Assembly (NCBI GenBank): GCA_005885515.1
Contig: VAWK01000027.1
Location: 3,853 to 47,994 of the forward strand
Length of the DNA: 44,142 bases
Source: Actinomycetota bacterium
Lineage (GTDB): Bacteria; Actinomycetota; Thermoleophilia; Solirubrobacterales; Solirubrobacteraceae
Direction of reading: 5' to 3'
This document shows, piece by piece, positions 37,952 to 44,142 of the stretch; position 1 is the first letter of the stretch, and each line of letters starts with the position of its first letter. A model generated the notes under the pieces. It was given only the letters and a program-made list of their open reading frames with translations. It was not told the DNA's origin and made no database searches. The translations under genes were made by a program, and so were the position numbers.

Positions 37952-38326
37952 TCAGCTCGATTCCAGCAGGGTCCTGAAAGAGTTGGCCGACTGCACCGTG
38001 GCGCCGGTCGCGTGGACGCGATCGACCAGCCAGCGATCGGAGGTGACCACGCGGACCATGGCCGGCTCGCCGTCTGCCATGAGGCGGCGAACGATCTCAT
38101 CGTCGGCCGAGTCGCGTCGCGGACGCGGCGCATGCGCCACCTCGATAACGGTCGAGCGGATCGGCGGGCGGGGTGGCTGCTCGAACACGACCGTCACCTG
38201 CTCGCCGCCGGGCGCCGCCCAGCGCTCGAGCAGCTGCACCAGTCGCACCATCGCCGCGTGGCGGTCAAGCCACCAGGCGTCCGGGCGGGTGCCGATCACG
38301 TTCATCCCGTCGATGATCCACCGCAC
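37952..38326 (-). CDS. NYN-domain (YacP-like) putative RNase
   Basis: The 124-residue protein fits the PIN-like NYN fold: RWIIDGMNVIG (D6, N9) at the start, a central acidic cluster (RRDSADDEIVRRL) and VVTSDRWLVDRVHATGA near the end. These aspartates form the typical metal site of YacP/NYN proteins, which are suspected or shown RNA endonucleases in several bacteria. GTG 38326 is the start; 12 bases upstream is the stop of the DsbA-like gene. It lies in the same run as the cyclase gene (31-bp gap). Its role in that set is unclear. Confidence 0.88.
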   Translation of the reverse strand: MRWIIDGMNVIGTRPDAWWLDRHAAMVRLVQLLERWAAPGGEQVTVVFEQPPRPPIRSTVIEVAHAPRPRRDSADDEIVRRLMADGEPAMVRVVTSDRWLVDRVHATGATVQSANSFRTLLESS

Positions 38327-38338
38327 CGCCGTCTGAGC

Positions 38339-38932
38339 CTACGCGGCGGCCGCTGCGCCGGTGGCCGCAGCTGCGGCCTCGAGGCGGTCATCGCCCCACA
38401 ACAGCTCAGCGCCGACCAGCACCGTAGGGACGCCGAACACGCCGCGGGCAAGCGCCTCGTCGGTGGCGACGCGCAGGGCCTGCTTGACGTCCGGGTCACC
38501 GAGCGCTGCCTGCAGCTCGCCGGCGTCGATCCCGGCGCGGCGTCCGGCCTCCAGCACGACGGGCGTCTCCGCGAGGTCGGCGCCCTCGCGGAAGGCCATG
38601 CGCATGGCGGCCAGCGCGAACGGCTTCAGCAGGCCCCTCGCCTGTGCGATCAGCATCGCCCGCGCGACGGTCAGGTCGCTCGTCGGCCAGCGATCGGGCC
38701 AGCGCATGGTGCCCAGCCCGTATGCGCGAGCGCGCGCCTCGCACTCAGCCATCCCAGCCGCGCGGCCCTCCCCGAGCCCCCAGGAGCTACGCCCGTTGGC
38801 CTTGAAGATCCCCCCCAGGAACACCGGCCGCCACTCGGCGGCACCGATCAGCGTCTCGATGCGCTCGGCCGAGAGCCACGAGTACGGCGACATCGCGCCG
38901 AAGAAGAAGCTGGGGGCCACGAAGACGATCAT
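38339..38932 (-). CDS. DsbA-fold 2-hydroxychromene-2-carboxylate isomerase family protein
   Basis: ATG 38932 gives 197 residues with the family opening FVAPSFFFGAMSPYSWLSAERIETL, a glutathione-S-transferase kappa-like thioredoxin fold lacking a CxxC, and the cis-Pro loop FGVPTVLVGAELLWGDDRLE. Proteins of this type isomerise hydroxychromene carboxylate in naphthalene-like pathways, or act as DsbA-like oxidoreductases of unknown target. Its place first in the minus-strand set with an alcohol dehydrogenase and enoyl-CoA hydratase suits aromatic degradation, which remains inference. No strong ribosome site is seen. Confidence 0.82.
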   Translation of the reverse strand: MIVFVAPSFFFGAMSPYSWLSAERIETLIGAAEWRPVFLGGIFKANGRSSWGLGEGRAAGMAECEARARAYGLGTMRWPDRWPTSDLTVARAMLIAQARGLLKPFALAAMRMAFREGADLAETPVVLEAGRRAGIDAGELQAALGDPDVKQALRVATDEALARGVFGVPTVLVGAELLWGDDRLEAAAAATGAAAAA

Positions 38933-39172
38933 GGCGCATCGGGCTGCCGGCGGCGGCCTCGCGGCCGGCTGTGAGCTCCTCGGGGCCAGGCGACGCGCGC
39001 CGCGAGCGCGCCTGCCACGGCAGCGCCGCGGCTGGTCGGCCGCGGTGCGCGCCACTCCGGCTGGGCGGCCGCGGTGCGCGCCACTCCGGCTGGGCGGCCG
39101 CGGTGCGCGCCACTCTGCTGGGCGGCCGCGGTGCGCGCGCGTGCATCCGGGGCGATATAGGGTCCCGGGCAA
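38933..39172. other. Divergent intergenic region with tandem repeats
   Basis: This 240-bp region lies between the DsbA-like gene and the glycosyltransferase gene. It holds the 29-bp repeat array described separately and, near 39156-39161, a TATAGG that could be a -10 box 11 bases before the glycosyltransferase start. No other gene is seen. Confidence 0.5.
39031..39138. repeat. Array of about four 29-bp GC-rich tandem repeats
   Basis: Unit starts are at 39031, 39060, 39089 and 39117. Each carries the palindromic GCGGCCGC core (first copy differs by one base just before it) and GTGCGCGCCACTC. The third copy is one base shorter and the fourth is truncated. There are no spacers, so it is not a CRISPR array. 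Confidence 0.8.
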
Positions 39173-40399
<1,227 letters not shown>

Positions 40400-40402
40400 A
40401 CG

Positions 40403-42064
40403 GTGCTCGAGGGCTTGATGCAGAACGACTTCCCGCTGACGCTCCAGCACGTCCAGCGCAGGATGCGCTCCTGCAGCCCCGACGCACAGGTCGTGACGCT
40501 GATGGCGCCCGGCGAGCTGCGGCGGGCGAGCTTCGCCGAGCTGGGCGCGCGCATCGACCGGCTCGCCCGCGCCCTGCAGCGCCTGGGGGTGCAGGCCGGG
40601 GACCGCGTGGCGACGTTCGCCTGGAACAACCAGCGCCACTTCGAGCTGTACTTCGCGGTCCCGTGCATCGGGGCCGTCCTGCACACGCTGAACATCCGCC
40701 TGTTCGAGGAGCAGCTCACCTATATCGTCAACCACGCAGAGGACAAGCTGATCTTCATCGACGACTCGCTGGTGCCGCTGCTGGAGGGGCTCGCGCCACG
40801 CTTCGAGCACGTGGCCCACTTCGTGGTGATGGGCGATGGCGACGCCGGCTCGCTGCCGAACCCGCTGCGCTACGAGCAGCTGCTGGAAGAGGCGGGACCC
40901 GGAAACTTCGACTATCCCGCCGTGCACGAGCGCCAGGCGGCGGCTCTCTGCTACACGAGCGGCACCACCGGAAACCCAAAGGGCGTGCTGTACTCGCACC
41001 GCTCCACCGCGATGCACTCGACGGTGGTGATGGGACCCGACGCGAACCTGCTGAGCTCGCGCGACCGCATACTGGCGGTGGTGCCGATGTTCCACGTCAA
41101 CGCCTGGGGACTGCCGTTCGCGGCGGCGATGGCCGGCGCCGACCTGATCCTGCCCAATCGCTACCTGCAGTCGGAGCCCCTGGCACAGCTGATCGTCTCG
41201 GAGCGACCGACGATGATGGCCGGCGTACCGACGATCTACAGCGACCTGCTGCGCTACGCGGACGAGCATCGTCCCGACCTGTCTTCGCTTGTCAACTGCA
41301 TCTGCGGCGGCTCGGCCGCCCCCGTGAAGCTGCTTCGCGACTTCCAGGAGCGCCACGGCGTGGTGATCAACCACGCATGGGGCATGACCGAGACGAGCCC
41401 GATCTGCACGCTTGCACGTCCGCCCGTGCAGATGGACGAGGAGGAGTACTGGCGCCTGCGAGCCACGCAGGGGCGCGCGGTGGCGTGGGTGGAGCTGCGC
41501 CTGATCGGCGACGATGGCCATGAGGTGCCGTGGGACGGCGAGTCGACGGGAGAGATCGAGGTGCGCGGGCCGTGGGTCGCCTCTCGCTATTACAACGATC
41601 CGTCCGGCGATGAGAAGTTCCACGACGGCTGGCTGCGCACCGGCGATATCGGCTCACTGGACCGAGGCGGTTACCTGCGCATCACCGACCGCGCGAAGGA
41701 CGTGATCAAGTCCGGCGGCGAGTGGATCTCATCGGTGGAGCTGGAGAACGAGGTGATGTCGCATCCGGACGTGGTGGAGGCCGCGGTGATCGCCAAGCCC
41801 GACGAGCGGTGGGCGGAGCGGCCGCTGTGCTGCCTGGTGTTGCGCGAGGGGGCCCAGACCTCGGTGGAGGATCTGCGCGAGCATCTGCGCGAGCGCGTCG
41901 CCAAGTGGTGGCTGCCGGACGAGTTCGCGTTCGTGGAGGAGATCCCCAAGACGAGCGTGGGCAAGTTCGACAAGAAGGTGCTCCGCGCGCAGCTCGCCGA
42001 CGGGACGCTCGAGGGACGCGTGGCGGTCGAAGCGCGCGGGCGACCGGCACCTGCACCGGGGTGA
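40403..42064 (+). CDS. Acyl-CoA synthetase (AMP-forming, fatty-acid type)
   Basis: The 553-residue enzyme belongs to the adenylate-forming ligases. GTG 40403 follows GGAGGGG. Motifs: ATP loop YTSGTTGNPKG (184-194), AWGMTETSP, the GDIGSLDRGGYLRITDR hinge region and the C-terminal catalytic lysine K521 (KTSVGKFDKK). The closest pattern is the medium/long-chain fatty acyl-CoA ligase subgroup. The reaction activates fatty acids with ATP and CoA and could feed the WS/DGAT lipid store elsewhere in the window, or beta-oxidation. A GC hairpin follows 9 bases after the stop. Confidence 0.92.
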   Translation: MLEGLMQNDFPLTLQHVQRRMRSCSPDAQVVTLMAPGELRRASFAELGARIDRLARALQRLGVQAGDRVATFAWNNQRHFELYFAVPCIGAVLHTLNIRLFEEQLTYIVNHAEDKLIFIDDSLVPLLEGLAPRFEHVAHFVVMGDGDAGSLPNPLRYEQLLEEAGPGNFDYPAVHERQAAALCYTSGTTGNPKGVLYSHRSTAMHSTVVMGPDANLLSSRDRILAVVPMFHVNAWGLPFAAAMAGADLILPNRYLQSEPLAQLIVSERPTMMAGVPTIYSDLLRYADEHRPDLSSLVNCICGGSAAPVKLLRDFQERHGVVINHAWGMTETSPICTLARPPVQMDEEEYWRLRATQGRAVAWVELRLIGDDGHEVPWDGESTGEIEVRGPWVASRYYNDPSGDEKFHDGWLRTGDIGSLDRGGYLRITDRAKDVIKSGGEWISSVELENEVMSHPDVVEAAVIAKPDERWAERPLCCLVLREGAQTSVEDLREHLRERVAKWWLPDEFAFVEEIPKTSVGKFDKKVLRAQLADGTLEGRVAVEARGRPAPAPG

Positions 42065-42072
42065 TGTCTTCA

Positions 42073-42091
42073 CCCGGCTGCGGCAGCCGGG
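42073..42091 (+). terminator. Possible terminator hairpin after the acyl-CoA synthetase gene
   Basis: CCCGGCT (42073-42079) pairs with AGCCGGG (42085-42091). Flanking copies of the short segment GATGYCTTCACC (42063-42074 and 42093-42104) are also direct repeats. No T run follows closely. Confidence 0.5.
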
Positions 42092-42104
42092 CGATGCCTT
42101 CACC

Positions 42105-42404
42105 GCCTTTTCGGGCAGGCGCCTGAGCGCGACCGCCGCGGTGATGTGATGTGGTGCAGCCCGGCAAGTGAGGGCGGCGCTCGTCGCGCCGGGCGCCGCG
42201 GGCCGCCGAGCGGGCGGATTAGGGCGAGCGCCTGCCGGGAAAAGGTCCGGCGCACGTGATAAAAACTGCAAACTTTAAAGATAGGCTTTGTTCTGCCGAT
42301 GGCGAAACCAAGCTGATGCAGTATCGATCGAACACGCAAGCCCACGCCAAGCGGCCGCCATGGACGGTTCGCGGCGTTAACACGAACACCAACGGGAGGT
42401 TGGC
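42105..42404. other. Leader of the LPXTG gene with AT-rich segment
   Basis: About 300 bases separate the hairpin from the next start. The stretch 42255-42295 is markedly AT-rich (ATAAAAACTGC, then TTTAAAGATAGG) and is followed by a segment with several short complementary pieces up to about 42330. It may hold a promoter and a folded leader. I cannot match it with confidence to a riboswitch family. Confidence 0.4.
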
Positions 42405-42890
42405 ATGACTCGGACCAACGCCGTGGCCTCGAGCGGGTCGCGGAAGCCAGGCGCAATGGCGCTGAGCAGAGGATCGTCCCGCGCGTGCCGCAGGCTTTCG
42501 GTCATGCCGATTGCGCTGCTGCTCGCGGCGGCCCTGCTCGTGCCGCAGACCGCGCTCGCGGCTGAACCCACCAGCGGCTACAGCCAGACGGCGCCGCCGC
42601 CGAAAACCACGCCGCCCGCGACGACGCCCACACCCACCACGGGCACGTCGCCGACGAAAGAAGAAAAAACCACCGCTGAAAAAACGACGCCGTCGCAGGA
42701 AGCGGCTCCTAGTAAAGAAGCAGCTCCGAGCAAAGAAGCTGCTCCGACGACGGCGGTGGCCAAAGAAAAAGCGCTGCCGTTCACGGGCTTTGACCTTCGC
42801 TGGGCGCTCGGCGGCGGGCTGCTGCTGATCGGCGCGGGTGCATCGCTCGTGCTGGTCGAGCGGCGCCAGCGGCGCAAGACGACTCGCTGA
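42405..42890 (+). CDS. LPXTG-type cell-wall-anchored protein
   Basis: ATG 42405 follows GGGAGG (42394-42399). The 161-residue protein has a signal peptide (SVMPIALLLAAALLVPQTALAA), a Pro/Thr/Lys/Glu-rich low-complexity spacer with repeats of SKEAAP, then the sorting signal LPFTG (124-128), a membrane helix (WALGGGLLLIGAGASLVLV) and a basic end (ERRQRRKTTR). This is the pattern of sortase substrates anchored to peptidoglycan; no sortase gene is in the window. The mature protein is almost entirely low-complexity and may act as a wall spacer or decoration. Lysines in the spacer are largely AAA and glutamates GAA, unlike the usual GC-rich codons here. It ends at a clear terminator. Confidence 0.85.
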   Translation: MTRTNAVASSGSRKPGAMALSRGSSRACRRLSVMPIALLLAAALLVPQTALAAEPTSGYSQTAPPPKTTPPATTPTPTTGTSPTKEEKTTAEKTTPSQEAAPSKEAAPSKEAAPTTAVAKEKALPFTGFDLRWALGGGLLLIGAGASLVLVERRQRRKTTR

Positions 42891-42919
42891 GACAGGCTCG
42901 CGCCTGACACCAACGTAAG

Positions 42920-42950
42920 CGACCGCCGGGGCAACCCGGCGGTCGTTTTA
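42920..42950 (+). terminator. Intrinsic terminator after the LPXTG gene
   Basis: An 11-bp perfect stem (42920-42930 with 42935-42945) with a GCAA tetraloop is followed by TTTTA. This is the clearest rho-independent terminator in the window, 30 bases after the stop. Confidence 0.9.
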
Positions 42951-43039
42951 CGTGCGCGCGAAGCACGTGCGCGACGGCGAGCGCGGGCCGTCCCCTCCCT
43001 CGCGACTAACCCTTCGCCTCCCCCTTCGCTCACCCCAAT

Positions 43040-43058
43040 ATCCCCCCAACGGGGGGAT
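43040..43058 (+). other. C/G-run hairpin in the intergenic region
   Basis: ATCCCCCC (43040-43047) pairs with GGGGGGAT (43051-43058) around AAC. It lies between the terminator and the leader hairpin of the next gene. Its role is unknown. Confidence 0.5.
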
Positions 43059-43118
43059 GTTCGCGGCGCGCGGGCCAGCCACCATCTGCGAAACCGCCAC
43101 GGAAGGCACAGGGGCAGA

Positions 43119-43149
43119 GTTGGAGGTCCGCGACCGGCGGACCTCCAAC
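43119..43149 (+). promoter_or_regulatory. 13-bp leader hairpin before the DUF11-like gene
   Basis: GTTGGAGGTCCGC (43119-43131) pairs perfectly with 43137-43149 around GACCG. It ends 34 bases before the ATG and 20 bases before its ribosome site. No T run follows, so it is more likely a leader or regulatory structure than a terminator. Confidence 0.5.
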
Positions 43150-43183
43150 GCCACCAGACCACCGCGGCTGGAGGGACGAAGAC

Positions 43184-44142
43184 ATGGGCACACACCAGAC
43201 AGCGCTGCGCGGCACGGCTGCCCGAATCCTCCTGGGCCGACTCCTCCTGCTCGGGGCCCTGCTGGTGTGTGCGTTCCTCGTCTTCACCGTCGCGGCACAG
43301 GCCAACACCGTGACGATCAGCGGCAGCATGGAGGGTGCGATCAAGATCTCCAACGGCGACTTCGTGGCCGCCGGCTACCAGTTCACGATTCCCGGCGGCC
43401 ACCCCGACACGCACGTGACGATCGCCCAGGCGACGGTGACGATCACCGGCCCGTGCAGCAACGGCGGCACCGACACGGTCACGATCCCGCTTAAGGCGGG
43501 GCCTTACGACGACCCTGCCAACAGCTCGGAATGGTTCCCCGAAGGCAAGGAGGAAGAACCGGCCACCTTCCAGGGCTCGGTGGTGGCCAGCGTATGTGGC
43601 GGCACCGGCACCCTCGACGCGTCCAAGGGCGCCACGTTCCACGCCGATGTCCAGGCCGACCAGACGGCGAATGAATTGCACATCCGCTTCCACTACCGCG
43701 ATCCGAACGCCAAGGGCAAGGGGAACTTCGACTGCGCCTCCTCCTCCTCGCAGGGGCTGGCTGCCGCCGTCTGCGGCGCGTCCTGGAGCTCGACGGCCGG
43801 CCTCGTACCCGACCGGATCACGCCCGCGTTCACGATCGAAAAGCTGCATGAGATCTTCGGCAGCGGCGGCGCGTTCACGACCGCGCCCCTCACCGGCGAA
43901 GTCGGCGAGTCGGTCGATTACGAGATCATCGTCACCAACACCGGCAGCACCGCGCTGACGTTCGGCAACCTCACCGACGAACGCTGCGAATCGATCGCGG
44001 GCGGCCCGGGCGGCAATGCGCTTGAAGCGGGTGCAGCCACGACCTTCACCTGCGAACACGTGTTAACGCTGGCCGACCAGCTGGCCGGTCGCCACGAAAA
44101 CAACGCGACGATCACCGGCACGCCGCCCGAGGGCTCGCCGAT
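43184..44142 (+). CDS. Secreted DUF11-like repeat-type surface protein, 3' truncated by window
   Basis: The frame is open from ATG 43184 to the end of the window (319 codons), with GGAGGG at 43170-43175 as ribosome site. A signal peptide is visible (ARILLGRLLLLGALLVCAFLVFTVAAQA). The first 200 mature residues form a beta-rich domain with several cysteines (GPCSNGG, SVCGGTG, FDCASSS, AVCGASW). From about residue 231 a DUF11-like domain begins (TGEVGESVDYEIIVTNTGSTALTFGNLTDERC). Such domains build long surface stalks, often stabilised by isopeptide or disulfide bonds and sometimes LPXTG-anchored. The C-terminus, including any anchor, lies outside the window. It follows an LPXTG protein, suggesting a surface-protein locus. 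Confidence 0.82.
   Translation, partial: MGTHQTALRGTAARILLGRLLLLGALLVCAFLVFTVAAQANTVTISGSMEGAIKISNGDFVAAGYQFTIPGGHPDTHVTIAQATVTITGPCSNGGTDTVTIPLKAGPYDDPANSSEWFPEGKEEEPATFQGSVVASVCGGTGTLDASKGATFHADVQADQTANELHIRFHYRDPNAKGKGNFDCASSSSQGLAAAVCGASWSSTAGLVPDRITPAFTIEKLHEIFGSGGAFTTAPLTGEVGESVDYEIIVTNTGSTALTFGNLTDERCESIAGGPGGNALEAGAATTFTCEHVLTLADQLAGRHENNATITGTPPEGSP

Noticed and set aside
36115..37977. Plus-strand frame of about 620 codons opposite the cyclase fusion gene
   Set aside because: It lacks domain signatures, and the minus strand contains clear cyclase and dehydrogenase motifs.
39031..39138. Possible CRISPR array in the 29-bp repeats
   Set aside because: Units are contiguous with no unique spacers and there are no cas genes nearby.
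42255..42340. Cyclic-di-GMP riboswitch before the LPXTG gene
   Set aside because: The conserved GCAAACC and GACGCAAAGCC-type core could not be aligned; only loose resemblance to the 3' end remains.

Overview
The window is high-GC DNA, densely coding on both strands. Few genes show lineage-diagnostic features alone, but the mix points to an actinobacterium, most plausibly a soil Thermoleophilia/Solirubrobacterales-type organism. The supporting signs are a WS/DGAT wax-ester/triacylglycerol synthase, F420-type oxidoreductases, a Ddn-like protein, DUF1918, a leaderless regulator promoter, an LPXTG surface protein and large secreted subtilase/FG-GAP proteins. The lineage is an inference from gene content. 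I see no rRNA or tRNA genes, transposases, integrases or CRISPR arrays.

Layout. 1-2118: nucleoside/ribose salvage operon (HAD phosphatase fragment, ribokinase, nucleoside hydrolase) with stop/start overlaps. 2313-4062: a small Tat-signal protein followed by a DUF4331 protein that lacks its own signal. 4204-5979: a small membrane protein, a conserved hypothetical, a Fur-family regulator and a divergent tatA. 6126-9789: a secreted protein, a CHASE-GGDEF-EAL cyclic-di-GMP enzyme and a putative lipoprotein. 9755-14387: a FAD monooxygenase coupled to a SnoaL-like protein, Dps, and an FUSC-type membrane protein. 14471-18295: first large secreted S8/FG-GAP protein (minus strand). 18508-23977: threonine aldolase, cysteine hydrolase, WS/DGAT, GH79-type glycosidase and a Ddn-like protein. 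24113-26406: small proteins, a four-helix membrane protein, nicotinamidase and DUF1918. 26501-31863: a TetR regulator divergent from the second S8/FG-GAP protein. 31909-34374: acylphosphatase, LLM/F420 oxidoreductase and a polysaccharide deacetylase. 34499-38932: five-gene minus-strand cluster (enoyl-CoA hydratase, zinc alcohol dehydrogenase, pseudo-hydrolase/cyclase fusion, NYN protein, DsbA-like isomerase). 39173-42064: a GT4 glycosyltransferase and an acyl-CoA synthetase. 42405-44142: an LPXTG protein, then a secreted DUF11-like protein that runs off the window.

The most striking system joins three genes 9 kb apart. The promoters of the two paralogous S8/FG-GAP proteins match at 28 of 33 positions from -35 to just past -10. 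Each has a near-palindromic site (consensus CCTACACNGTGTAGG) filling the -35/-10 spacer. A third copy overlaps the -10 of the TetR gene, which lies divergent from one of them. This looks like a small, autoregulated, TetR-controlled regulon of twin exoproteins. Both appear to carry Asp at the usual oxyanion-hole Asn, and one seems to lack the serine nucleophile.

Other points worth attention are a class III cyclase fused to an alpha/beta-hydrolase domain missing its Ser and His, possible Tat hitchhiking by the DUF4331 protein, strong leader and terminator hairpins, and several short tandem repeats.
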